NCBI GenBank assembly: GCA_029204225.1
Contig: CM055101.1
Span: forward strand, 35,763,648 to 35,827,647
Direction of reading: 5' to 3'
Length of the DNA stretch: 64,000 nucleotides
Source of the DNA: Diphasiastrum complanatum
Lineage: Eukaryota > Streptophyta > Lycopodiopsida > Lycopodiales > Lycopodiaceae
The position numbers were made by a program, and so were the translations under genes. This document shows positions 12,709-27,849 of this stretch, one piece after another. The first letter of the stretch is position 1. Every line of letters begins with the position of its first letter. The notes beneath the pieces are model-generated. The model searched no databases. It saw nothing but the letters and a program-made list of their open reading frames with translations, and was not told where the DNA came from.

Positions 12709-13490
12709 GTGATGGCTTTCCAACGATACCCTACATGACCTACTTCCGAACTACCGTTCAAAAGTTATGGCCAGTCAAAGTTTCAGAACAAATCGCGAAT
12801 AAATCCCGAAATCTCGAATAAATCCAGAAACTCCAAAAAATCCCGAAAATCGCAAAAAAAAAATCCGATAATGTGGAAAACCATCTGCCACAGCGGATGT
12901 CTTCTTCCATATTTTTTTTTCAAAAAAAAAAAACATCCCAAAAATAACGAGAAAAATCACAAATAAATCCTGAATATATTCCGAAAACTCGAAAATCACG
13001 CAGATTCCGAAAATCCACAAAGATCTCGAAAAAAATCCACGAAGACTGCGAAGATCCCGAAAACAACTTAAAAATTCTGGAGGAAGCCATCCGCCACAGT
13101 GGATGGCTTTCCGAAAATCTCAGAAAATCCTCGCAAATAAAATTTGAAAAAAAAATTCCAAAAATCAAAGAAAATCCACGAAAGAATCTCGAAAATCTCC
13201 GAAAATAAAATCTGCGAAAATCCGCAAAAATCCCACAAAATTCTTGAGGAAGCCATCCATCCCAGCAGATGGCTTCCCAAAATTCCCTGAAAAAAAAAAT
13301 TTGGAAGAAAAATTTCGAAAATCAAAGAAAATCCACGAAAGAATGTCGAGAATCCCTGGAATAAAAATCTTCGAAAATTTTGGAGAAAGCCATCCGCTGC
13401 GGCGGATGGTCCATCTCTTAAAAAATTTCAATATCCAATTTCTTTTATTATTTCCGTCCGACACGGCAGATGGAAGGGGCCAACAGAAAT
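12709..13490. repeat. Hairpin-bearing repeat with CGAAAATC-rich spacers
   Basis: Five imperfect inverted repeats with core CCATCYGC...GCRGATGG lie at about 12881-12899, 13082-13112, 13248-13277, 13383-13409 and 13453-13474. The second is GGAAGCCATCC, an 8-nt loop, then GGATGGCTTTCC; the fourth is CCATCCGC-TGCG-GCGGATGG. Spacers are A-rich and carry repeated CGAAAATC, TCCACGAA and CCGCAAAA words. The minus-strand Phe-rich frames across this interval come from the repeat and are not genes. It abuts the truncated Copia RT on its left. Confidence 0.7.
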
Positions 13491-14211
13491 TTTAAATTTC
13501 AACTAAAAAAAATATTCAAGACTCCCTACTTATGCACCTTGTAGTCACTTTCCAAGATTGATTATCGGATAATTGGTATTCCACATGTCAGTAACATGTG
13601 CATTTATTATTTTGAGTTAAAAAAAAAAATTTGTGGCCTTTAAATGAGAACCCATTTAAAAAAAAGATTTGCCACAATTGTTGAGAAAAACACTATTTTA
13701 AGTTTTTATATATAGCTTGTAAAAATTCCATGCTTAACTAAATGCTTTTGGGATAAATATCTGAACTTAATGGCCTCTCCTCATTCCTCCTTATAACTAT
13801 ATTACCAAAACCTTGAAACATTATATTGCCAAAACTAAAAAAACAAAACATAATAAAAAGAAAATTACAGAAAACTCAAAGTTAAAAATAAATTATAAAA
13901 ATTAAAAAATGAATATCAAAAATCTAAAAAAAAATATAAAACAAATCTATAATAAGAATCATAAAACTATAAAACAAATGTAAATATTAAAAACTAAATA
14001 TAAAAATTATAAAACAACTATACATATTGTAATTCTTTTTAATAAAAAGTCAAACAAACTTTAAAATAAATCTAAATATAAATATTAAAGTAAAAAAAAC
14101 AAGCTAAAAAATCTAAAAATGAATAATAAAAAGTCAAAAAACTATAATACGAATCTGAAAATTAAAAAATACATGTGGAGAAAATGAGGAGCTGACAAGC
14201 ATAATCAATTA
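13491..14211. other. Very AT-rich low-complexity spacer
   Basis: Between about 13800 and 14190 the sequence is built of words such as AAAACTATAAAA, AAATCTAAAA and AATATAAA. No gene is visible. Confidence 0.6.
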
Positions 14212-14770
14212 TTGCAGATATTCAAATGTTTTTTTCATAGACGAGAAATGTCAAACGCAATGTTTGATATTTTGAAGGAATCCAAATTGCGCTTCAAACC
14301 TACATTGGATGGTAAAGCTGTATGCATAAAAGCATATCAAAATCTGTTGAGAATCTCCCATAGAATGTTTTGGCAAATAATTGTTGAGGCACATTATTCC
14401 ATTTTGTACAAGTTTCATGGAAACACCGGCACATTCAAGCACGTGGACACTCTTCGAAAGGTCTAACCCTAATGCGTGGGATTTTGGAAAAGCACGCGTT
14501 GTCTCAACCACATCTTCAACATAAATCAAAAGATGACGTTGTTATTTGCGAACATCATCTCCCACTCGGCATGCATAAACATGACGTCTTCAAAACTATA
14601 AACACACATCTTAGAGATATGTGTATTCATGACGTTTCAAGATCCACACTGTACAAGATGTGAAAACAAGAGTTTGGACATGTCAAGACTCCAACAAGAC
14701 AAAGAATGTCCAAATGCAAAACATGTGACGACCTTAAAAAATGCAATAGAAGACTCCTCCCAGATTAGAG
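14212..14770 (+). pseudogene. Decayed unknown coding fragment with a Cys pair
   Basis: Open frames at 14212-14466 and 14472-14663 continue through a TGA at about 14661 into EFGHVKTPTRQRMSKC followed by KTCDDLKK. Read across stops and frame changes, this looks like one decayed protein with a Cys-X2-Cys pair after a basic stretch. I recall similar STxYKMW...EF..VK.P...R.SKC..C patterns in uncharacterised, repeat-associated plant proteins, but the family is not certain. No catalytic motif is visible. Confidence 0.35.
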
Positions 14771-14889
14771 AGGAATTGATTTTTGAAAACACATGTTTGT
14801 GGGGTATTGGTTCATGGATTCAAGTTACTCTGTGATGTTTGAATTGATACCTTGCATGCTTCGAATCAGATGTTCTTTGTCTAAAACCT

Positions 14890-15080
14890 TCATATTTAAG
14901 AAATGTATCAATTCGTTGATACCAAACTCGTGGTGATTGTCATAAATAGTTCTTTTGAGTTTGCAAACAATATTTCCTTCACTAGGCTTAACAAATTCTT
15001 CAAGTTGATGCATATAAATTTCTTCTTCTAAATTTCCATTTAGAAAAATGATTTTAACATCCATTTGATGAATAAACATA
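14890..15080 (-). pseudogene. Copia RT fragment
   Basis: The minus frame ending near 14900 carries QMDVKIIFLNGNLEEEIYMH, QLEEFVKPSEGNIVCKLK and RTIYD, the Copia reverse-transcriptase block upstream of the YGLKQ motif. It is an isolated fragment with no LTRs recognised, on the opposite strand to the other Copia copies here. Confidence 0.75.
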
Positions 15081-16233
15081 TCTTTTTACAATGAACAAGT
15101 ATCTTTCGAGCAAATACTTGCAAGTTAATGAGTATTTCTTTTGGAAGGTTAACTTATTAACTTGAGAATGTTTTAGAAGAGAATATCAATGTGGTGTCAT
15201 ATTAGTATAAGTCAAACATACACCTAGACATTTGAGATTTCAAAATCGTTGGCAATTGATTTGAGTAGCTGAGCCACCCCTAAGTGAAATTGATTGATTA
15301 AAGAGTAAGGTAATGTGCTCTGAAGATATGGAATTCTGAGGTAGAGTATTTCTTGATTGAGATAGGAATATTAATGAGAGTATCCCATAGAGCTTAATTG
15401 AATGACATAATCTAACAATTGAATTATGATTAGAATTCAACAAAACTTTGGATATCTAGATTCTGATCTAGACAAAACTTAATGTTCTATGGTTTAAAAA
15501 AATGAATATCAAACATGTTTTGGTATGCTTTCTTTCTTTGACTTCTAGATAAATAGTTGAATTGGCATAAGAACATTCCTTGATAAAAATATATCTTCAG
15601 GAATATTCATGAAGTCTTGTTTCATGTTGAAAGACACTTTAGAATGATTCCTATGGTTTTCCAAGTTACATGTTTTGAACATATACTCTTGTATCCTTTG
15701 ACAAACTAAGCATGACTTGAAAATTCCAATAAATTATGATTGAAAAATCATGATTCTTGGGCGTTTATGATTGACAGATCATAGATATGTACTTAGAGGA
15801 TTAAGTAGAAATGCAACTATTCTTAGAAGTGATGAGTAATTCTTGATTCTTGAAGAGACGAGAAGTTAGATCAATATTTTTGAAGAATTTTATTCTCTTT
15901 GATCCATTAAATGTGTTGATTTCATTTATCATCAACCCTTAGAATGCGCATGTAACTAGTCTAATGTACATGATCAAAAGGGCAAGTCAAACTCATGCAA
16001 GAGTTTTATTTTGGGATATTTTTTATGTTAAAATGCTACTAATTAGGTAGCATATGTGCTAAGCATGGTCAATGAAATAAAATTCACTTCTCTAGAGTAT
16101 CAACTAACTTCCATCTATCTCTTGGAGAGCTCTACCAAAAATGGATACATACCTTGCTCGGATATGGAATATACTTCAAGCAAGTATCAAGTGCTCCATT
16201 CATACTAGTGATGGGTTGCACTATACCCAATCA
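15081..16233. other. AT-rich spacer, nothing recognised
   Basis: No conserved frame or structured repeat was recognised. Confidence 0.35.
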
Positions 16234-16257
16234 TGTGTGTGTGTGTGTGTGTGTGTG
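16234..16257. repeat. (TG)12 microsatellite
   Basis: A short TG dinucleotide run next to an R1 repeat fragment. In other R1 copies this position is occupied by a GA run. Confidence 0.9.
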
Positions 16258-16700
16258 AACAGAACATCACATAGTTTCTCTGAAAAAGCAAGACCAAACA
16301 TTTTGAAGCCTCTATTCATTATCCAACAAGGTAAAATAGGGCTGAAAAGTTCATACAATACTTCAAAATGCATCTTACGGTAAAACTTATTTCAAGACAT
16401 CCAACTGGTACTTGGCACCATCCCACAACACAAAACTGCACGAGTCAGTATACTGGGGAAGACGGGTGTCATAATTGAACGTTAGTTGTTATCCATAAAA
16501 ATAAGTTCTACAACTTAATAGAATAAAAAACATTTATGAATCATAGTCCAGTCTTCCCATACAGTACAAAGTTTCAAGTGATAGGCCAAACCCTAATATC
16601 ATCATATCAGGGCTCATGCCATGCTAATCAGTATGCGGATTATTGGACGATATCATTTTAGTTAAGATGTAAGAACGTATGCAAACCATACATATTCACA
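16258..16700 (+). repeat. R1 repeat, diverged partial copy 1
   Basis: It shares with 21.4, 24.4 and 28.9 kb an ordered set of words: AAGACCAAAC, CACCATCCCACAA, GCACGAGT, AGACGGGTGTCATAA, TTAGTTGTTATCC, ATCAGGGC and GCCATGCTAATCAGTA. It is the most diverged copy. A truncated Copia element abuts its right end at about 16700. Confidence 0.7.
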
Positions 16701-19700
16701 GGCAAGTGCTTCCATTGTGGTAAAAAGGGCCATTGGAAGAGTGAATGTCGCAAATTCCTGGTGGAACAAGGCAAGGGGAAACCAAAACAAGCAGGTAACC
16801 TTGTCGATGAGGGTGAGATTGAAGACTCTAGCATCTTCATATCTGCATTGTCATCTAATCAAGATGATCAAGCATGGTATATTGACTCGGGAGCCACAAG
16901 ACACATGACAGGTGACAAGAATTGGTTCAGTAGTTTGAAAGTGTTGGATAATGGAACATCTGTTTCACAAGCAAATGGTGAGGTGTGCAAGATCAAGGGG
17001 ATAGGCATCGTTTCAATCCAACTACCTGATGGCAAAAGCAGGATGATCAGGGAGGTACTTTATGTACCAGGTTTGAAGAAAAATCTACTTTCTGTTGGAG
17101 TCATTATTGATCAAAAGTTGAAAGTAGAATTCGCCCATGATTGTTGCTTTGTGAAGGATGTGAACCAAAAGTTCAAAGTTATTGCAAATGGAGTAAGAGA
17201 ACCCAATACAAAATTGTACAGATTGAATGCTACAATTAAGGGGCAACACGGACTTGTATCGTCCATTCCATCGCAAACTGAGTTGTGGCATAAGAGGCTT
17301 GGTCACTTGAACTTGGGAAGCCTCAGTTTGATGAGAAAATTGGAGATGGTAACATGATTGCCTATCATAGAAGATCACTTGAAATCGATGTGCGAATCTT
17401 GTGTATATGGGAAGCAACATCAAGAGAAGTTCAATAAAGGGGTGTTGCAAGAGCAAAGAACATCCTGGATTTAATCCACACAGACTTATGCAGGCCTATG
17501 AGGACCATGTCCTTAGGTAAAGCCTTCTATTTCATGACCTTTATTGATGATATGTCACGTAAGACGTGGATCTACTTCTTGAAGAAGAAATCAGATGCAT
17601 TTCATAACTTCAAGAGCTTCAAAGCATTGGCCGAAAATCAGACAGGTAGGAAGATCAAAGTCCTAAGATCAGATAGTGGAGGTGAGTACAAGTCTAATGA
17701 CTTCAATGATCTTTGTAATCAATGTGGGATTAAAAGACAATTTACGCAAGCTCATACTCCTGCTCTCAATGGTGTAGCTGAGTGCAAGAATCGTACGATT
17801 GTGGAAAGTGCCAGATCTATGCTAGCTGAGATGAAACTACCAAAAGATTTTTGGTCAAAAGCATGTAGCACGGCAGTCTATCTTCAAAATAGAAGTCCTA
17901 CCATTGTCATACCAAAGATAACACCTGAGGAAGCATTCACGAAGAAGAAGCCAAAGGTGAACCACTTGCGAATCTTTGGATGTAAGGCCTTTGTACACAT
18001 TCCTAAGGAAGAGAAACGTAAACTTGATGTAAAAGCTATCAAGTGCATATTCCTAGGATATGATCATCGTGTGAAGGGCTATAGATGTTTTGATCCAGTG
18101 GAAAACAAAATCCATATAAGCCATGATGTTATCTTTAATGAATCCAAGATGTATGAAGACGAGGATGCTGAGAAGATAGACACATCCACTGGGAAAGACG
18201 GTATAGTGAGGATACCACCTGATGATGATCCATTCATTGACCTTCGAGTGATGAACATGAGGATACATCTCAAGATACTATTACTCAACCTCAAAAGACA
18301 GGTTGGAGAGGTAGGGACAAACCTTTTGGTGCAAGAAGGATTGAAGTTACAGGTGACAAACACAAGGAGAAGGATGTACTGTGGGATACATTTTCACCAG
18401 GAAGCCGATCACCTGACAGGAAGCTCCCTAAGTGGTTTGAGAGATTGTTGGAGAGCTGCGACATAGATGACTTTCCAGGATTATCTAGCCAGGGAGAGCT
18501 ACGAAGATCAACAAGAGAGAAGACACTACCTGAAAGGTATGAAACAAATTATACTCTCTTATCTAGCATTATTCAAAGCAAAGAACCTTCGACTTATGGT
18601 GAAGCGAAGGAAGATGACATTTGGGTCAAGGCCATGGGAGAGGAGATGGAGTCAATTGCTAAACATAGCACATGGGACTTAGTAGAACCACCAGTTGGCA
18701 AGAAACCCATTGGTTGCAAATGGGTATACAGGACTAAGTACCATGCAGATGGAAGTATAGCAAGGCACAAAGCAAGATTGGTGATCAAAGGGTACGCACA
18801 AAATAAAGGCATTGACTATGAGGAGACCTTTGCGTCGGTTTCTAAGTGGAATACTCTACGTTTACTTATTGCTTTAGCTTCACTTTTGGTTGGCCTTTGC
18901 ATCAGGTGGATGTGAAATCTGCTTTTCTAAATGGTGAGTTAGAAGAAGAAGTGTTCATGGATCAACTTGAAGGCTTTGTAACGAAGGGACAGGAAAAAAA
19001 AGTATGTCGCTTGAAGAAAGCGCTTTATGGTCTTAAACAAGCACCACGTGCGTGGTATAGCAGGATTGATGCCTACTTTCGTTCAAAGGGGATGGTGAGA
19101 ACACATTCTGATCCAAATCTATATGTCTTATGCTTTGATGGTATGGTTGCTTTGATTGCTCTTTATGTTGATGACTTGATTATTACGGAAAATAATCAAG
19201 AGATGATAGACATAATCAAGAAAGACCTCATGGAACAATTCGAGATGACAGATCTCAGCCTGATGCATTACTGCCTTGGAGTAGAAGTGTGGCAAAAAGG
19301 ACATGAAGTGGGTTTAACACAGGTGAAGTATGTCAAAGAGTTGCTGCACAGGTTTAGGTTGCAAGATTGCAAACCAGTAAACACTCCTATTAAACCAGGT
19401 AAAAAGCTTTCTAAGCTGGATGAGTCACAGTCATTTGATGCTAGGCTGTATAGACAGTTAGTAGGGAGCTTGATTTACCTTACCACGACTAGACAAGATA
19501 TATGCTATGTTGTTGGCATTGTAAGTCAGTTTATGGCAACACCTACGGAAACGCATTGGAAGGCAGCTAAATGCATTTTGCGTTATGTGAAAGGCACTTT
19601 AGAGTATGGCTTGATTTATAGGAAGCATGATGGTTTACCCAATTTGTGTGGCTACGTGGATGTGGATTGGGGAGGTGACTATGATGATCGTAGATCCACC

Positions 19701-20114
19701 ACAGGGTATGTATTCCAGTTTTGTGGTAGTTGCTTTTCCTGGTCTAGTAAGAAGCAAAGTACATTTGCTCTTTCCACCACAGAAGCAGAGTATAAGGCAA
19801 TGTGTAGTGCAGCATAGGAAGCTATATGGTTGAGACAAATCTTGAAAGAAATTGGCATGAAGCAGAAAAATCCCACGACTTTACATAGCGACAGTCAGAG
19901 TGGCATTCAGCTAGCAAAGAATCCAGTGTTCCATGCGAGAACTAAACACATTGAGATTCAGTATCACTTCATACGTGAGAGGCTGCTGAGTCGTGAAATT
20001 CATGTTGTTCATTGTAGCACAGAAGAACAACTAGCTGATATTTTCACTAAGCCACTTACTGGAGAAAAGTTTGATAAGTTTAGATCAAAGCTTTCTGTAC
20101 TTAAAGTTTGTTGA
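16701..20114 (+). pseudogene. 5'-truncated Copia element (family B), gag end to RNase H
   Basis: The order is zinc knuckle CFHCGKKGHWKSEC (16707), aspartic protease with IDSGATRHMTGD, GAG-pre-integrase ending WHKRLGHLNLGSL, integrase with Asp in IHTDLC, Asp in RSDSGGEY and Glu in NGVAECKNRT, linker, then reverse transcriptase with [38 protein letters not shown] and [10 protein letters not shown], and RNase H ending EEQLADIFTKPLTGEKF. The frame is broken by a stop at 17355, frameshifts near 17440, 18250 and 18890, and a stop at 19815. All catalytic residues are still readable, so decay is moderate. Most of gag, the PBS and the 5' LTR are absent. The left junction abuts R1, and an LTR follows at 20171. 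Confidence 0.93.
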
Positions 20115-20170
20115 TTTTAAAGCTATGTATATGACTGTATAAAAAGTAGACTCTACTTTAAGGGAGAGAG

Positions 20171-20441
20171 TTAGAATTAAAGTAGAATCATTGTGTTACT
20201 GTACTGTGGGTCCTATCAGTGGATAAGGATCAGTTGGCCTCGCCACGAGGCAAGTCGACGGGACACACGTCTCTCCCAACGGCAACCTGGGTCATGCATG
20301 GGTTGCTTGAGTGAACAACTATATGTATGGTGTAATTTCATTTTGAGAAATACAGTTGCTATGTGAGCTTGCTGTGGAGAGTGTTTTCTGCCTGTGTTAC
20401 TGTGTAGCATGATCTGTGTTCCTGTGCAAAGCAAATTCTAA
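20171..20441 (+). repeat. Copia family B 3' LTR (271 bp)
   Basis: It follows a purine tract (AAGGGAGAGAG) about 50 bp after the RNase H stop. It starts TTAGAATT and ends AATTCTAA, a perfect 8-bp terminal inverted repeat. The ends are TT...AA rather than the usual TG...CA. No second copy exists in the window to confirm the boundary. Confidence 0.65.
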
Positions 20442-22948
<2,507 letters not shown>

Positions 22949-23674
22949 CATTAGAGAAACTTTGAGAGCAAAAAGGGCCTTCCAAAAATATTCTTTTATT
23001 TTTTTTCAACTTTTTCAACTTTCTCTAGACCAATAGAAAAACTCCATGTGTACTTCTACGTAACGTAGAAAATCTGCCCAAAAAAAGTGGGGCAATTTTT
23101 TTTAGAATGTAACATATGGCATATTAAAGAAGAAAAAAAAAATTTAAGTAGACCTTGAATTCAGAAAAAATGAAGGGGGGCGGGGGGGGGGGGGGGGGTG
23201 GGGGGGTGGGGGGTGGATCATTTTGAGAGAAAGGGAATTTGGGAGGCCACGCCTCCTTGGAAAAGAGTGTCACGGCCCCTTCTGGCCCAGTTTGGGACGC
23301 GACCCTCCTGTGATGCCAAATAGCCCCCTCCCTCCCCCCTCCCCCTCGATGCTAGCACACCCCTCCACTGGCGCATGGGCGCTAGCGTGCCCTCTCCCAG
23401 CCATAGGTGCTCCGAGGGGGCGCCAGCACGCAATACGAGGGGAGGGGAGCCAACGCTTTGTACATGGGCCCAAATATAGTTGTGCAGCCATGCTAGCCCG
23501 GCCTCCCCTCCCCTCATATTGCACGCTGGCTCCCCCTCAGAGCTGCGTTGGTTTGGAGGGGGCGTGCTAGTGCCCATGCGCCAACGCACCCCCTGTGCTG
23601 GCATCGAGGGGGATGAGGGAGGGAGGGGCTATTCGGCATCACAGGGGGGCCCAGTGTCTTGAAGGAAGTGCGCC

Positions 23675-23708
<34 letters not shown>

Positions 23709-23933
23709 TTCACGGATCTAAATACTACTGATTGTAAAAAAATTTGCACCCTTTTCCCTCATTTATTTTGTTTTTTTCAAGACTTTTCTCACACTTCTTG
23801 TTATATCTTTTTTTCACATTAATGATTTGAATTTTTTTTTAGTTTATTATACTTGGCTGCCCAAGTTGTAAACTTGGGCAGCCTACGTGGCAATTCTTAT
23901 GATGCCCTTTACAAACCAATATTTTCTCTAATG
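22949..23933. mobile_element. 985-bp foldback/TIR insertion with G and C tracts
   Basis: The collinear R1 copy 4 lacks this segment. Flanks joined here read TTTGTTCAAG|GATGCTC, against TTTGTTCACGGATGCTC in copy 4. The ends are a perfect 11-bp inverted repeat, CATTAGAGAAA (22949-22959) and TTTCTCTAATG (23923-23933). Inside are a G-rich tract (23175-23215), a GC-rich near-palindrome with arms about 23304-23449 and 23502-23650 around a loop of about 52 bp, and a C tract (23676-23705). No target-site duplication is visible. No transposase is encoded; the Pro/Gly/Ala-rich frames on both strands follow from the palindrome. Confidence 0.8.
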
Positions 23934-24720
<787 letters not shown>

Positions 24721-26099
24721 TCGTTAAATAATGCAAAGTACGCACTTGAAAACAAGCCATATAAAGAGTAAAGCACAATGTGAGTGTGTAAGCGGCTTGG
24801 ACCAGTACATGAGTTTTGTGACAAATCCATGCCATCCCATCACCCTTATCTGTAAACAAACAATGTACGGTGCTCGTGACTTCTTGAGCAAATCCATGCT
24901 ATACAAGAGTCCGCAAACCCTACTTACCGTTCTTATAATTTTAAACCACCATAGTGCAAGCATTGATCTATTGCATGAAAAAAATACCTGGTTATCATAT
25001 CATACTACTTTTTTTTATTTTTGTCAAGCTTACTCTGTCACCCTGCGTTTTGAGCCATAGTAATAGAAACTTGTAAAAATACATGCATCTTTGACCTGAA
25101 TGGTAGACGAAACCGATTTTTGAAGCGATCACGTTTGCAGTTTGTAGTTGAGAAGATTGGCCTTCCGTGTCCATTTCTAAGAATCGTCATTGCGTAGAAA
25201 CATATATACGAGTAGTCCAAAAGTCTATAGTATCTTCCGAAAGAGTATATCGTTTTCTTCATAAAGCGTAATCCGAAGTGTAGATGTTCTGAGTGTCATA
25301 CATACCTTAAACTTGCTGTCAATCAGAGTATACCTAAACCTTTTGTGCTCTTTTATGCTATAGAATTGTGTGAGATAGAGATAATCATAAGTAATGGTGG
25401 ATGATGGTATTACGAGACCGTAACTATACCGCCCCAACAGTACTTCTAGGTGCAGCTAACCACCAGAGGTAAAGGACAGTGTGAGTCAGTGGCATGCTTG
25501 CATACCATGCAGTAGGTATGAGGGCCAATAATGCCTATGCAGACACATGCATGATAGTTGAGGGCCATGCAATCCTTCAGCAATGGACTGGAACTCCTCA
25601 TGCATCATGACTCCTCAATTTCTGATCAGACGATGGCTATCTTTGACGCCTGAGAACCTCGCGTTATCATACTGCTCTTTCATTTACTTCGGAATTATAC
25701 TTCATGATAAATCTGATTTCAGTAGTACCACATACAAACCATCTCTAATCTCTTCGGTGGACTGTACTCTAGTTCATAGTATGAATTAATTTTTTAAAAT
25801 CCTGTTGGGAAATTAGAGCTCTTAAGGTTGTGATTACTCTTAGAATAAGCTATCTTTTAGACTATTTTTGCATTTAGCAGCTGGTTAGAACGGGAGAGTT
25901 GTTCCACAATATTTTTGCTCTCTTCTTCGGTCGCGTTCTTCTATCTCCCTTGTCCCATTAAGCCCTACCCAGGTCATTCCACACAACTCGAACCTTATTG
26001 GCGAAAGATGTGACACTGACACTTCAAACGGTAATAGACGGAGTTAAAGAGGAAGTAGAAGCTCGTGAACGATATGACGACAATGGTGATTCCGAAAAT
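24721..26099. other. Spacer, nothing recognised
   Basis: Several short frames on both strands show no conserved domain. The phrase AAATCCATGC(C/T)AT recurs at about 24823 and 24890, echoing R1 sequence. Confidence 0.35.
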
Positions 26100-27712
26100 G
26101 CTCACGCAACATGGTTGACGCCAGTACCAGTACCCTGATCGCTCAAGGCAGAAAAAAAGGTAATCTATATCACCTGAAGGTACACCTACCTGCAGATCAG
26201 GTGCATCAGACTCATAATGATTCGCTAGATGCTCTGTGGCACAGGAGACTATGCCACATGAGCTCAATGGCACTTTACCAAGCAAGCCATCATGGAGCGA
26301 TAACAGGGGTCAGCATCTCGAATGCAACCAGTTCGACCACCTGTGATGCATGTTTGAAGGGTAAGATGTCGTGCACTCCATTTGTTAAAGACTCCTACAG
26401 AACGACCAAGATTCTGGAGTTAGTGCATTCTGACATCTGTGGGCCTTTCAATGTGATCTCAATAGGAGGCTCAAAATATTATATAACCTTCATTGATGAT
26501 TATAGTAAATTTGTCAGAGTGTACTTTATTCAGAATAAATCTGAAACACTTGATAAATTTACAGAATACGTGAATTGGGTCGAGAGATGTACAGGCAACA
26601 AAGTGAAGCAGATCAGGACAGATCGAGGTGGAAAATACATCTCGAATCGCTTCACTGACTTCTGCAATAATTGTGGCATCATTCACAAAAGGACTGTAGC
26701 CTACATGCCGCAACACAACAATGTTGTAGAAAGAAAAAATAGGACCCTGATAGAAGCTGCCAGATGCATGATGGCCTACTCGAAGGCTCCAAGGATATTG
26801 TGGGCTGAAGCAGTAGCTGCAGCTGCATACATCCAGAACAGGACAGGTAGGTCTGGTGTCCCTCATACGACACCACACGAGTTATGGTGGGGTAGAAAGC
26901 CCAATCTGTCTTACATCAGAATCTTTGGCTGTGCAGCTTATGCACATATTCTTGATAAGCTTCGAAAGAAGCTTGATGAGAAAGTTGAACAGGGATTTCT
27001 GGTAGGTTATGACAACAACTCGTCATACTATAGAGTCTACAAGCCAGACACGAACATTGTGAAAACAGTGAGAGATGTCAGATTTGATGAGAGCAGGACA
27101 ATGGCCAATGACGATCTCGTCAGCTATGAAGTTCTAGAGAGACAGTACTATGATTTGCCACCAGCGATAAGGGGAGCAGAAGACGAGCACAAAAATGAAG
27201 ATTTTTGAGTCGCTTCCCATTCAAGTGACGAATCTGAAGACGAAAGATTTGAGAGGCAGCCTCTTGCTACAGTTCCTATAAACCAGGATGGTTTCGGACC
27301 TAGCAGAGTGGACAAAGACAAAGGCATTGTTGTCCCAGGAGGATCTCCTAGAAGGTCGACAAGACCACGAAGAATGCCAACAAGATACGTGTCAGGCAGC
27401 TCTGCTTCTACATCAGAACAGTTCTGTGGATTCAGTGGCGAACCACAGACTTTCGAGAAAGCGATTGGATGTCCAGAGAAGGACAGATGGATCCAAGCCA
27501 TGAACGAAGAGATGGAATCCATGAGGAAGAACCAGGTATGGACGTTGCAGTCATTACCACATAAGCGTAAGACTGTCAAAAGCAAATGTATGGACCAGAT
27601 GGGAATGTCTCGAAATACAAGACAAGACTACTCGTGGGAGAACCGTATTTCTCTCACGTCAATGCACTGCGTGGTTTCGCATGCAATGCTTGAAGAATCA
27701 GAAATTCAATAG
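26100..27712 (+). pseudogene. Truncated Copia element (family C): integrase and linker
   Basis: The 26111-27208 frame holds GAG-pre-integrase (ALWHRRLCHMSS), the integrase zinc pair CDACLKGK, and the catalytic core with Asp in HSDICGPF, Asp in IRTDRGGKY and Glu in NVVERKNRTLIEAAR, then LWAEAVAAAAYIQNR and the FGCAAYAH region. After a stop at 27206 the linker continues (GSPRRSTRPRRMPTRYVSG) to the first reverse-transcriptase block (MNEEMESMRKNQVWTL), which decays near 27600. Gag, protease, RT core, RNase H and LTRs are missing. His-Asn at HNNVVE replaces the more usual His-Gln-Asn-Gly context. Confidence 0.9.
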
Positions 27713-27849
27713 ATGACTTTGTAGCCGTTGCACACATATATCACTTTATCTTTGTCTGATCTTGAATGCAAATGAGTCTGCTGTTATTCATGTGTCTGAT
27801 TCTCTTGTTCATTTAATTGCACACCTTGGTTTGATCTTGTTGAATTCTA

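Noticed and set aside
12881-13474. CRISPR-like array (repeated hairpins with spacers)
   Set aside because: Repeats are imperfect, unevenly spaced (about 70-205 bp) and lie in a plant genome context with no cas genes.
12775-13495. Phe-rich minus-strand and Lys-rich plus-strand frames
   Set aside because: They are overlapping frames across the hairpin repeat, produced by repeated TCGAAAATC-type words.
23218-23662. GC-rich frames of 60-128 codons on both strands
   Set aside because: They mirror each other across the palindrome of the foldback element and have no domain.
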